Shown here piece after piece: positions 53,586 through 64,000 of a DNA stretch of 64,000 nucleotides. Position 1 is the first letter of the stretch, and the number at the start of each line of letters is the position of its first letter. The stretch lies in contig CM055106.1 in NCBI GenBank assembly GCA_029204225.1, positions 14,138,393 through 14,202,392 of the forward strand, given 5' to 3'. The position numbers were made by a program, and so were the translations under genes. The notes under the pieces were generated by a model that worked only from the letters and a program-made list of their open reading frames with translations, had not been told where the DNA came from and did no database searches. The DNA is from Diphasiastrum complanatum (taxonomy: Eukaryota; Streptophyta; Lycopodiopsida; Lycopodiales; Lycopodiaceae).

Positions 53586-55153
53586 ATTGATCACCACCAA
53601 TACTTTTAGAAGAGAAAAAATGTACATCTGAATGTATGAGTTCTAATGGACAAGTAGTCTTCATAAAAGACTGCTGATATGGCTTTCTGTGTGACTTTGC
53701 ATTGGCACAAGCCTCACAAGGCTTGAAATCTTTAGAAAGAGATTTTGGAAGACCAATAGCCTTCTCCTTCTTAACCATAGAAGACATAGATGTAAAGTTA
53801 GGATGTCCCAACCTTCTATGCCACAGCTGCTCCTTAGATAACAAAACAACTTCACAAAGGTTTGCATTCTCATAAGAATTCAACTTAAAAATTCCACCAA
53901 CATCTAGTTCCATCAACAAGGATCTCATCTTTTCTCTTGATAAAACAAGTATTGGAGTTGAACTTTACATCACAACCATTATCAAGCAACTTTCCCACAC
54001 TAATTAAGTTCTTTGTAAGTTTTGGAATGAAAAGAACATTAGAAAGTGCAAGAACTTTTGAAGAAGCAAGTTTCAATGGAATGTTGCCAATTCCTTCTAT
54101 TGGACACTCATAATCATTAGCTGTGTAAATAGATCTCTTGAGTCCTTTGAAAGGTAAGATTGAGTCAAATGACTCCTTTGAAAAGGCTCCACTGTCTATG
54201 TACCAAGCTCCATCTTTCTTGAAAGGTGATGAAGAAAAACTGGACACCATAAGTGATCCTTCTCCATCACTTGCAACAGAATCTTCTTCAATCTCTTTGG
54301 AGAGATTAGCTTGCTTGAGTTGGTTTTTTTTCTTAAAGCAATTAGAGGCATAGTGCCCCTTTTTGCCACAGAAGAAGCACTTCACTTTCTTCTTCTTGGT
54401 TTTTGAGTTAGAGGGATGAGATGTATCATCCTCTTCACCATCTTGATCTCGATCTTTGGCTTTGTCTTTGTTGTATGCTTGAGAGAATTGGTTCTTACTC
54501 CTTCCTTTCTGCTTGCCTTTGACAAAGAGGGCTTTGTCACTTCCACCATGTTCAAGTTTGTTCATCTTGGAGAGTTTATAGCTTTGTCTAGATTCTTCAG
54601 AAATAAGAATTCCTTGGAGAGTTTCTAGATTAGGTAACTCCTCCTTAATAGCAAAAGACTGAACAAGATTATCATAGTCATATCTCAAGCCATTCATTAT
54701 GACTTGAACTAGCTCAACTTGGTTAATGGTAACACCAACACAGGAAAGCTCTCTATGTAGATCTTTAACTCTCAGAACATAGTTAGATGCACTCTCTTCA
54801 CTTCTTTGAAAACTTTGAAAAATCTGATTCCTAAGAGTGAGTATTCTAGAAGTATTCTTTGCTTCATAGATGGTCTTTAGTGCATCCCAAGCTTCTTTGG
54901 CTGTAGTGCAAGATCCTATCTCTCTCAAAATTTCATTAGATACATTCATCTTAATGAAATGTAGAGCCATTCTAGCTCTCTTCTTATATTTAGGAATTTC
55001 AACCTGTGCTTGAGGCTCCTCCTCAACACCAAGCACAATATCCATAACATCTTGGAGAATCAAAACAGACTCCATTCTTAACTTCCAAATCGAGTAATTA
55101 GAAGTGTTAAATCTTTCATTGGCTTGTAGAAGATATCCTCCCTGAGATGCCAT
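53586..55153 (-). pseudogene. Family 3 copia gag-protease-integrase N-terminus
   Basis: Starts at 55153 with MASQGGYLLQANERFNTSNY, typical of this group. Gag continues to the knuckle CFFCGKKGHYASNC. The protease reads WYIDSGAFSKESF, where about six residues of the usual DSGASSHM block are lost, so the enzyme is probably dead. A frameshift near 53900 precedes the integrase zinc region (LWHRRLGHPNF, CEACANAKSHRK). The reading stops at HSDVHFFSSKSIGGDQ, the first catalytic Asp of integrase, at the junction with family 2 gag. It is related to family 4. No primer site or LTR is found upstream. Confidence 0.88.
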
Positions 55154-55299
55154 TCTAATGAAGACTTCTTAGTTATCGGATTGAAATATGTTTGAGCTTG
55201 TTCCTATCAGACTTAGAGTTGCTGCTCTCTTTGACTATAGGTATTTTCAAGGTTGAACTACCTTCCTATGTGAAACACTTGCAACTATAGAGGAACCGT

Positions 55300-55744
<445 letters not shown>

Positions 55745-55751
<7 letters not shown>

Positions 55752-56855
55752 AATTGAAAAAGATTATCTATGTTAGATATAGGGGTCTTATGTTTTTTAT
55801 ATCAAGCATCTAGGTGTAGGATGTTGATAGGAACAAATCATTAGAGGAGTTTTGAGCTCCAAAAAGACCCTTTAAGAATTCGTGCAAGATGTAGTTTATA
55901 TTATTAAAATATTATAACACTAATACTTTTGACTGGCCATAACTTTTTAATTATAGCTCAAAATATGTCATCTAACATATCATTGGAAAGCCCTTGTCGA
56001 GCGCTTTCCAATGCACTAAACTCCGCTAAATTTGAACTTACCACTAAAAAGTTATGTCATTTTTAGTGTGGAGTCAAAATGTGGACTCAAAAAGTTACGT
56101 TACATAGATTTCAAATTTGAGTGTTTTGATTGGTCCATGTGTAAGAAAAAATTGAGAAAAAATATAAAAAGAATCTTTACAAAGGGTCTTTATTGGAACT
56201 AGAACTCCTCTAGTGTTGGCATAGATGACAAATTATGCATTTCCACTTGTAATGCCACTATTGAGCCAAAATAGAGTAAGAGGTTAAACTCGTGCCAATT
56301 AGAGTGTAGACAAGTGTAATGCTTTTGTTTGATGAATTCTAAGAGGTCCAATAGGATTTAGAGGTGGAACCATGTGAGGTCCAATAAGAATTTGAGGTTT
56401 GCTTGAATGTAGTCCAATAGAATTAAGAGGTGCATGGATCAATGGTCCAATAGGATTAAGAGGTGACAAAGTGTGGTCCAATCATAGTTAAGCATAGTGG
56501 TAGCTCGTGGATCTACTAGTATCATTGTACTTCTCATTTTGGATCTAATTGATTTGGTGATTGTGTGGATTTTGAGTGTCATTGGATTTCTAGCTTTCTC
56601 TCTCTACCCGAGAGCCCATGATGGTTTTTCTCTCTCTACCCGAGGAGAGCAGCTTGTTTTTAGTTAGAATAACTTTTGAATACTTCCCACGTGTGAGTGA
56701 GAGCTGGAAGTGATTGAATACATGTAGTAGTGTGTTTTTGACATAGAATCAATGATAGATCTTGAATCTCAATCTAGTCTTGATCTTGGTGCATCTACAC
56801 ACCTTAGGAGATCACAAGTACATGTTGTGGACAATCCACACGTGTGAAATCAACA
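55745..56855 (+). repeat. Family 4 5' LTR carrying a 377-bp insertion
   Basis: It starts CGTGAAGAATTGAAAAAG (the partner has TGTAAAGAATTG) and ends GTGTGAAATCAACA. Without the insertion at 55839-56215 it is 734 bp, near the 746 bp of the partner at 23070-23815. The palindrome CACACGTGTG is at 56837-56846, only 9 bp from the LTR end, with a partial copy at 56685-56695. Orientation is opposite to the rest of family 4. Confidence 0.85.
55839..56215. mobile_element. MITE-like insertion with CACTA-type inverted ends
   Basis: This block is absent from the partner LTR, where the sequence reads straight through GGAACAAATTTGGCATAG. Its ends are inverted repeats of about 36 bp: CATTAGAGGAGTTTTGAGCT on the left, and on the right the complement of CACTAGAGGAGTTCTAGTTC, followed in both by CCAA(A/T)AAAGACCCTTT. 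The terminal CACTA resembles CACTA-superfamily transposons. No clear 3-bp target duplication remains. There is no coding capacity, so it would be a non-autonomous element. Confidence 0.7.
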
Positions 56856-56867
56856 TGGTATCAGAGC
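56856..56867 (+). promoter_or_regulatory. Family 4 primer-binding site
   Basis: TGGTATCAGAGC directly follows the LTR on the plus strand, although the family 4 coding region is on the minus strand at 23956-27848. Confidence 0.92.
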
Positions 56868-57246
56868 CTACCTAAGGTTACCATGCATTTTGATCCATTT
56901 AAGTGAAAACTATTCATCAATCTTGAGCTACAAATTGTCAAGGTCCATTTTCCTAGCTATCTTGTTCAATTTTGGATCAAAAGAGATCAAAAGGACATTG
57001 ATTGGGTCTAACCTGGTACTGTACGGAATCAGGTGCTTAGACAACATGTGAGGAACATCCAATTTCAGTTTGGAAGTTCTCTCTCATGCTTGATCCATTT
57101 ATCTTGCTTGATAGCTTGTTTTGAAACTGTTTTTGTCTAGTTTCTGATGCAACAGTTTCATTCCATTTGGTTGAGCCAATCAAAAGTTATAAGCTTTTGA
57201 AGAGGGTTAGTAGGGCACCTAGACCTGGGTGGACACATTTGGTTTG
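56868..57246 (+). other. Family 4 leader, primer-proximal part
   Basis: A leader with no coding frame that stops at GTTTG (57242-57246), the duplicated target of family 8. Its continuation is the complement of 28154-27849. Confidence 0.7.
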
Positions 57247-58066
57247 TGTGGGGTCGAAGATCTCTCGTAGTATAGCCCTTTCGCTTGTCAACAAAGGTTA
57301 GATCACTAGATAGGTGCCTAACTATGCATAGATGCTACTTTTAGTTAATTTCCTACTTTCTCCCTTGACTCTAATAACCACTATACTACTCTTCTTTAAC
57401 TCTACTCCTCTACACTAACATTCATCATAGTTTGGTTGAAGGGAAGGAATGGAGAAGAAGAGATTGAGAAGAGAAGAGAAAGACAGAGAAAGAGAGTGAG
57501 GGTGGAGGTTAGCTCAAATGCTCCTTATGCTTGCTAATGGAAAAACATTCACTATGGCAAACAATAAACATGGAAATAGAAAGCAATAGAAAACACAACC
57601 AAGAGCAATAGCAAGTAGTGAATAGCAAATGAGGATGCTTCTCTTCCAAAAATGGTAGAGTTTCCTCCTTCTCATTAAGCATGGAAATAGTGTACAAATG
57701 GTGCCTTTTTATAAAATGGGGAAGGCCCTTGCCCCTCAATCTTATTGACTAATATTCATTATGATCCTAGCCATTCATCTTGGACCCAACTTGATCCAAG
57801 GGTCCACAAAAAGTACATTAGAAATCACAAGATTCATGTGAGTCCCAATTTGGACCCAACTCTAAAAAGTGATTCCTAAGTTTAAAAATGGCATTGGGCC
57901 TCTAGTTTTATTTTAATTACAAGGCCCAAGTCAAGTTTATTTTATTTACAACTTCAATTGCATGCTCATTGGGCCATGGGCTTATACACGCAAGATGCCA
58001 TGCTCTCGCAACACATTTTATTGGAGGATTTTATTTATTTACACTTTGTTGGGAATACCCCCAACA
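57247..58066 (-). repeat. Family 8 3' LTR
   Basis: 820 bp, equal in length to the split 5' LTR, with a few per cent differences, mostly C/T. It lacks the family 2 insertion, so 57333-57360 shows the empty site. It is followed on the minus strand by CAAAC (complement of 57242-57246), equal to the flank of the 5' LTR at 28155-28159. It is not followed by a primer site, as expected for a 3' LTR. Confidence 0.88.
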
Positions 58067-61000
58067 GGACCCATGGCCTGAAGTAGTGTCGGTCCCTCGA
58101 CACTCTGTCGGTTTAGTAGAGCATTCTCTTGGACCACCTCTGGTGGATGAGATATCCCGTAACGTCTTCCACGGAGACGGTCCAGTTTCTTCGAGTCCTT
58201 TGGCATGTGGAAGGACTTGTGGACCCTTGTCAGCCATTCCTGATCCACCCATGCTTGGAATCGTTTCGTCCAGGGATCTCCAAGGAATGCAGCTCGGTAA
58301 TATACGCGAGCGACTGGCAGCTGGTCTTTGACTTTGTTGGAAGCGAGCGCCTTATTTGAATCAAAAAATATGGAGGGAAGGAAATCATCCCATTTTGTTT
58401 CAATTCCCATTAAATATTCCAAGTCCCGGGCGTAAGTGGCTGCCGCGCGGACTGTGGGATCGGGACAATTGATGTAGTGACTGGCGAATGCGGAGAGAGC
58501 CCTTCTAGCGTCTACATCCATTGTCCACCCATATTCAGATTTGATGATTGGCCAGTTGAAATTGTTGAGTGTGATCTGGTCCAGAGGAGTGCCTCATTCC
58601 GCCCATTTCGATCTTCTTGGACATGGCAGAAAATGCGCGTTCACCCGTAACTGTTGCGGACTCGTCATGTAAGCTCTGATGGCCGCAGGGTCTCTCTCAA
58701 ACAACTGTTGTCGCCACTCCGGTTGTGGTTGGAGGGCGGGTAAGGCTTGTAGCTCTTTTTCCTTGATGGTCTGAGCTGAGAATGATATCTGCCAGCCGCC
58801 TGTTGATGACTCGTGGGGATATTTGGATAGAAATTCATTGATGTTCTCCTCCACGAATTTTGGTCTTCGAAAGGTCGGGCTGGCAGATATCGTTCGTGAC
58901 GCTTTGAATGATGTTGCTTGGCCCTGACTGGTGGTTGAGCCTTGGCTCTGGTCTCACGTCTCAGCGGCCGCATCTGTCTGCCCTTGGTCTTGGCCTTCGG
59001 ACCCTTGATTTTGTTGAAATCCCCCTGCCGCCTGCTGGCTCTGATCTTGGCTGGTACTAGCCTGTGCAGCGTCAAAATTAGGTGGCGGTGAAATTACCAC
59101 GGGGGTGGGCTGGGCCTTCGTTTCCATGTATTTTTGGCATGCCTTGAGGGCTTGCTTGGCCTAGGCGAGCTCTTGCATTGCGCTTGCTCGATATTATTGA
59201 ACTCTACTTGGTAGTTGTTGAGGGTTTGGCTATAAATCTGCACCTGATGTCGTAGAAGATTCATCTCTGATTGGAAAAATGGTCTTGTATTCGGTGCAGA
59301 TTGAGCTAACCAGACGAGCTTCTCGTCTTGTAAGGCTTTAACCTCTGTCCCCAGGCGCGTGTTCTCTTCTTCCAAAAGTGTAAGTTGTGCCTGGATGGGA
59401 GCAAGCCATTGGAGTGCTTCAGCTTGAAGCTCCCGCACGTTTGTGGAGGCCTCAGCCAGCGCTTTGGAGAGGCTTTGAATATATTTGTTTAGGCCCTCCT
59501 CCTTCTGCTGCAGCTTGGCAATCTCTTGGTGCCCTACTTGTTCATGTTGCTGAGCCAGAATCAGCTCTTGTTGCAGCTTGGTGAGGTCTGCTCGCAGCTG
59601 TGTATTACTCGTTGCCAACTGTAGTACCCTGCTGTCCAGAATAGATTTGGCTGCTACCGCATCCAAGATGTATTTTTCTAGGGTTTGGTATGTCGTCGTT
59701 AGATCCGTGGGAGCAACTGGTACACTGGCACTGGCAGGGGCTTGTGTTCTATCAGCCCTGACGACTTGTGGAATTCTGTTGTCATTGTCTTCGATCAAGT
59801 TTTCATTTGTCCTGATGCCATCTAGGGTGGTAGGGTCAGTCCGATCTGGTGATGCTACAAAAATTGTTTGTACAAATGCGTATTAGACAACGGTTGGCTG
59901 CCCTTGGCAACCTTTGGCGAATCGGGTGGGGTGTGAGAAACAACTGTGGAAACAGGGGTGAGGACGGTTTGTCCTAACGAGAGGATGGGAGGAATAGTGG
60001 AGAATTGAAGGGTGGTGTGGAGTATGAAAGAAGGTGAGGATGGAGTAGAAAGTGTCTGGCGTGGGGGTGAAAAATTGTAACTTGCATCCATGCTAGAGTG
60101 TCGGGGGACAGTTGTGAATCAGAAGGGTTGAATGTGAGAGGAGCAACGGTGGTGGCAGGAGTAATGGAGGATGCGATGGTGATGGATGGAACAGCGGACA
60201 CTGGAAGAGAAGTAGGAGTGGTATCAACAGAAGAAACGGGGATGGAGACAGAAACAGATGTGGATGGAATAGGAAGAGAGGTAGCGACAACAGAAATTGG
60301 AGTGGGGGGTTTGCACGAAAGAAGAAGTGGTGGTGGTTGATGGAGTAGTTAGTGCTGCAGTGGAGACACGTCTTCAGGTAACAGGTGGAGATGTGGATGT
60401 AGAGGCAGCGCCACGCATTCGTTTGTTGGCCGTTGTGTTAATGACTGCAGTTTGGGAGAAGGTAGATGCTTGAGATGGTGGGTAAAGGTTAGTATGTGGC
60501 ACAAGGGTAGACAGGAGAGATGAGCATTGGAAACCATGCACTTTCGTCTCGAGAAGTGCGCAGACAAAGTTACACAACAGGGGGCCTACTGCGATTCGCT
60601 CATGGTTGTTGGGTTTGATGGAGTTTGTTAGTTCTCGAATAAGGAAGCTATGCCAGTTGTATGGCACAACGGAGAGGTCAGGGAATTCCAGAAAGGATTC
60701 CACTATCTGACTCAACAGTGTAGACTAAATTTTGTCCTTGCAAAATGTTGAAATAACCAGAAAGTTATTCAATAGATGTGCAGCTGTCTGAATGACGGGT
60801 TCTGTGATAGCTTCTATCAGGTAACCATTGTTAGTCTGGATGGAGATTTCTAGTGTGGTTTGGGTGACGAATGGTTTGATCAGAGCTTTGGCGTGGCGAT
60901 GGGAGATGGGTTGACGATCACCGGACATAATACCAACGGTGATCATCGAGTCGGCATTAATCCTGACCTTGTACGTGGTACCTTGGTACCGGAAGTGGAA

Positions 61001-61229
61001 ACGAGCCTTGTCCTCATCCCAGGTGGCGTAAGCGTGAAGGGCGAGGCCCATGTTAATCTCAGAATGGAAGAGCGCCGAGTAAAAACCCATTGCTTCGGAG
61101 TGGGCTGGCTGTCTGCAGCCATGGTTGGATCAGAGTGTCAGAGGGTAGAGGCCAAATCTGCATGGCCTCGGGGATGTCATGCTGGATCACCTGTTTGGCG
61201 CCAGAGTCTTCAAAGGATGAGGAGGCCAT
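58039..61229 (-). pseudogene. Family 8 large unidentified ORF with coiled coil
   Basis: The only coding region of family 8. I do not recognise the protein. The minus-strand reading starts at 61229 (MASSSFEDSGAKQVIQHDIP). A frameshift at about 61090 leads to GFYSALFHSEINMGLALHAY and GIMSGDRQPISHRHAKALIK. After another break at about 60720 comes HSFLIRELTNSIKPNNHERI, then a Ser/Thr/Pro-rich linker (about 60450-59860). A long Gln/Leu-rich segment with coiled-coil spacing follows (59798-59150, QLATSNTQLRADLTKLQQEL), then a Gln-rich stretch with a TGA stop (about 58948). The C-terminal domain is 58521-58039 (DARRALSAFASHYINCPDPT, SKWDDFLPS-like). It ends just inside the LTR. There are no CCHC, protease, RT or integrase motifs. 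The intact protein may have been about 1000 residues. It is markedly richer in G and C than the copia genes around it. Confidence 0.6.
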
Positions 61230-62148
61230 GTTAGCAATGATGATTAGTGGTCGAAAAAGTTGGAAAAGTAGAAAAAATGGTGGAAAATGGAAAAAGATGT
61301 GGAAACAGTAGAAAACTGAGAATCATGAGTGTTGGATAACAATGATTGTAGTTTAGAGCGCAGATCGGTGTTTAATATGAGTAGATGACAGCTGGTAGGA
61401 AGTTTGGTTGAAAACAGAAAACTTGGTATTTTCAGCCCTTCTATAGCGGAATTTAGAGTGCGTATCACGTGAAATTAACTTTCCCTTGTTCAGTTCCAAC
61501 CAAATTTTGGCAAGCACCTTCTTCACAAAATTTTAAGACCTCTGGGAAGTCTGCGAGAGTTCAAAAGGTGATTTGACTGCCATGCGAAGGTTCTGCGAGG
61601 GTTCAGACTGTCTACGAGGGTTCAACTCTCGTGATTGGATTTTCAAGGTCAGACCATGTAGGCAGGCTAACTTCACTGTTCTGATTCCATTTAGGCACCT
61701 TGCAAGAGTTAGTAAGTTGATCTTGATGCTCTGTGAGGGTTTTGAAAATCCTGCTTCTGAGAACTCTCGCATACACTAAAAAATGATGATTCTTCCATCA
61801 GGAACTCTCAGAGAGATTTTCATGGATGCTTCTAGGTCAGATCTGGTGACTGTCCAAATTTCAAAAGCTATCTCCCAGGGGATCTCAAAAAATCATGAAA
61901 AAAGTGCTCCTTCAGAGTGTTTTTTGACGAGATCTCAAGATTTTCTGATTTATACTTTTGTAAACTGGTAATCAGCTTCATCTAGGCTTGATCTGACTGT
62001 TGGTAGTGCTCTAGAAGTTCTGATGGATTCTTGGTAGTAGATCCCTCAGTCAATCTGATGATAGCTTTCTTTTTGACCCTATTATAATCTGGATCCTCGT
62101 TGGATTCTGACGGATTTCCCCGATCTTGCCAGATCTGGCTGAATTTTG
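61230..62148 (-). repeat. Family 8 internal region upstream of the ORF, with gcgagagtt-type repeats
   Basis: Words of the type TGCGAGAGTTC, TGCGAGGGTTC, TACGAGGGTTC, TTGCAAGAGTTAGT and GAACTCTCGCA occur between 61550 and 61770, matching the leader repeats at 45.6-47.2 kb. This supports its being the other half of the same leader. The right part (61780-62148) also shares GATCTGG/CTCCCAG words with that leader. No gene seen. The right end of the inferred inversion should fall here. Confidence 0.55.
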
Positions 62149-62830
62149 TGTTAAAAATTCACAATTCTAGCTTGACTAGTTTTGGTCATATGACTTGTAA
62201 ATAGTTAGATGGTCATGATGTGGCTTGTCACATGTGCCAAATAGCATAGGATTCCATTCATAAGGATGTTCTCAAGTAGACCTAAGTGTTAGAACCTTTG
62301 GAATGAGTCCAAATTATGCTTAGATACAAGGGAGAAAAAACAGGAGCTATTTTTGGTAATTTTTGCATTGTTGAGGGATCTCCAAGATTCCAACCCTAAC
62401 TTGGTAGGGATGAAAGATCCACCAAAATTAGCATTAGGGATAGGTTTAGGGCTACTCATACCTGCCCAAAACCGTGATGGATCATGTATATATAGGTGAT
62501 GATATCTCACCAAAATCCATCAAGCAATTTCATGTTTTTTCTCTCATAATGGTGCAATTGCTCTCTATGTTCATAATTGTTTGAGTACTTGTGATTACTA
62601 ATGATTATAGGATTGAATGTAGGTCTGGTGTACAGTACTCAGACTGTGGGAGGCCATACTTTCACACGTGTGAAGCCTTCTTCAAGGATTTGGGCCATTT
62701 AGTGAGGTTCAAGCATAGATTTTTGATGGATTTTGATGGTTCAACTTGTGCTAATCTTATGAAATCATAATCTATTATTTCCCTCATCATTTCAAGTGTT
62801 TTAGGATCCTTATTTGCTGTAATTTTTACA
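62149..62830 (+). repeat. Family 7 copia 5' LTR
   Basis: About 682 bp from TGTTAAAAATTCAC (the start could be 2 bp earlier) to TTTTTACA just before the primer site. TATA stretch ATGTATATATAGG at 62484-62496. Palindrome CTTTCACACGTGTGAAG with exact core at 62663-62672, about 176 bp downstream. The partner LTR is outside the window. Confidence 0.75.
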
Positions 62831-62842
62831 TGGTATCAGAGC
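62831..62842 (+). promoter_or_regulatory. Family 7 primer-binding site
   Basis: TGGTATCAGAGC directly after the LTR end ACA, for initiator Met tRNA. Confidence 0.93.
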
Positions 62843-63641
62843 CTAAAGGCTGAAATGAGCTAAATCCTTGGTTTTCATTCAATTTGATCACAATTTTTGA
62901 TCTAAATCTTGTGTAGATTGGATCTTAGCATCTAGTATTGATTCTAGAACTCAAAGTGAGTCAAATACATTGGAGATTGGTGTTGTGTGACTTCATTTGC
63001 AGGTGTTTAGGTGTCTAAAACCAGAGGCAAAGTTGAATTCAATTCACATTACCAAGATAGCAAGTTTTGCTTGCTCCAAGCATTGATTTCTAAGCGAGTT
63101 TTGGAGGTGATTTCATAGAGAAGGCTTTCTAGCATTCAAGGAGAGGGAAGATCAGAGTTTTGGGGACTCTTCAAGGCTTTTCTAAGGTGTAGTAGGCACC
63201 TCCTAAAGTGATTTAGGTTCAGTCCAACCATTGCTTGACTTATGCACCAAATTAGATCAATTTTTCATCAATTTTGATCATTTTTTGCTTGTGATTGGAT
63301 AGTAGATTGTGTTGCATCCTCATTAAGTTCCATTTAGATATTTTACAAGTGATTTTGGAAGTATATTAGGTTGCTGAAATTCAATCTTGATCAGATCATT
63401 TGGAAGCTTTAATGTTCTTTATAGAAAGAGGGGCAATTCTACTAGTATTGTCTACTTCAATCAAGCAAGTGCATTGTTTCTAGTATTCTATGATTTGATT
63501 TTGTTAGAGATAATTCTTAGATCTTTATAGGAAGTCTATTACTGATCTTTTCAGGTCCCTAAGAAGTGGGATAAGGTAGACCTTCAATCAAATCAATAGA
63601 AGTAACCTTCATTTGTGTCAAGTCCTTGATTAGGAGACTAG
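62843..63641 (+). other. Family 7 leader
   Basis: A 0.8-kb untranslated leader to the gag start, without coding motifs. Confidence 0.7.
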
Positions 63642-64000
63642 ATGGCATCTATAAATGCATATCTTTTGGATACTAATGAAAGGCTCAACAAAACTAACTA
63701 TTCCATATGGAAAGTTAGAATGGAATCTATCATGATCATGCAAGATCTGATGGAAATTGTAAATGGTAAGGAGGGTGAACCTATTCATCCTCAAGAAAAA
63801 CCCAAATACATCAAGAGGTGCAATGTTGCACTACATTGCATAAAAATGAATGTTGCAAATGAACTCTTAAGAGAGGTAGGAGATTGCACTTCAGCTCAAG
63901 ATGCTTGGGAGACTTTGCAAAAGGTCTACGAATCCAAGAACCAAACTAGAATGTTAGCTTTGAAGAATCAAATCTATAGAAGCCATCAAAAGAAAGGAGA
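63642..64000 (+). CDS. Family 7 copia gag, N-terminal part (runs off the window)
   Basis: An open frame of 119 codons with no stop before the window edge, starting at an ATG in the usual place after the leader: MASINAYLLDTNERLNKTNY. It continues with MESIMIMQDLMEIVNGKEGE, KMNVANELLREVGDCTSAQD, WETLQKVYESKNQ and LKNQIYRSHQKKG, the conserved N-terminal gag pattern seen in the families here. The capsid-like protein would package element RNA. The rest of the element lies to the right, so its intactness cannot be judged. Confidence 0.85.
   Translation, partial: MASINAYLLDTNERLNKTNYSIWKVRMESIMIMQDLMEIVNGKEGEPIHPQEKPKYIKRCNVALHCIKMNVANELLREVGDCTSAQDAWETLQKVYESKNQTRMLALKNQIYRSHQKKG

Noticed and set aside
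58039-61229. Family 8 ORF as a retroviral envelope-like gene of an Athila-type element
   Set aside because: No signal peptide or membrane segment is visible. The coiled coil and Gln-rich stretches alone do not support an envelope protein.
60098-61234. Plus-strand open frames opposite the family 8 ORF (for example 60098-60340 and 60860-61234)
   Set aside because: They are antisense shadows of a G+C-rich coding region. The minus-strand series has consistent protein character and ends at the LTR.

Overview
The window looks like nuclear heterochromatin from a land plant, probably one with a large, transposon-rich genome. The evidence is AT-rich DNA, initiator-methionine tRNA primer sites (TGGTATCAGAGC) on nearly every Ty1/copia element, tRNA-Asp-type primer sites on two Ty3/gypsy-like elements, and a short TTTAGGG-type run. 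I cannot name the species. I recognise no cellular gene, tRNA or rRNA with confidence. Almost everything is LTR retrotransposon, mostly nested and at several stages of decay.

Left part (1-22.5 kb). Decayed copia pieces (0.76-2.9 kb) are followed by an unidentified, possibly intron-bearing gene remnant (3.5-5.65 kb). Next comes a Ty3/gypsy element on the minus strand whose gag gene is split. Element 6 (6566-15521, TSD GCTAT; gag-protease only) sits inside that gag, and element 5 (9793-14506, TSD CTAGC; deleted, non-autonomous) sits inside element 6. The gypsy primer site and LTR follow at 16.3-17.6 kb. From 18 to 20.4 kb I see little. A decayed minus-strand copia fragment with an LTR end lies at 20.9-22.5 kb.

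Central stack (23-58 kb). Family 4 copia (minus, 23070-28159) is interrupted by family 8, an LTR element with a degenerate tRNA-Asp primer site. The 5' LTR of family 8 is interrupted by family 2 copia (28879-45126, TSD GAAAT). Family 2 is in turn interrupted by two almost identical, apparently intact copia elements in opposite orientation: 1a (29939-35799, TSD GATCA) and 1b (36643-42503, TSD TCAAC). Each of the two has 653-bp LTRs and one 1316-codon gag-protease-integrase-RT-RNase H frame. LTR pairs look identical in 1a and 1b and are diverged in families 2 and 8, which agrees with the nesting order.

Right part (45-64 kb). The 5' half of family 8 (LTR, primer site and a long leader full of AACTCTCGCA/TGCGAGAGTT inverted repeats) runs on the plus strand to about 47.2 kb. 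Its 3' half (a large decayed coiled-coil ORF and the 3' LTR, 57247-61.3 kb) lies on the minus strand. The outer family 4 element is split in the same way: its 5' LTR, primer site and leader are at 55745-57246 on the plus strand. Target duplications match across the gap in both cases (CAAAC for family 8, TCTCT for family 4). An inversion of roughly 14-15 kb, or an assembly inversion, explains this. Inside the inverted block are a divergent copia pseudogene, a second family 2 copy fused to a family 3 gag-integrase fragment, and GA/CT microsatellites. A further copia element (family 7) begins at 62149 and runs off the right end.

The most unusual shared signal is the palindrome CACACGTGTG. It occurs 15 times in exact form, 14 of them inside LTRs of six different families and one in a leader. 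In four families it lies about 155-175 bp downstream of the TATA box.
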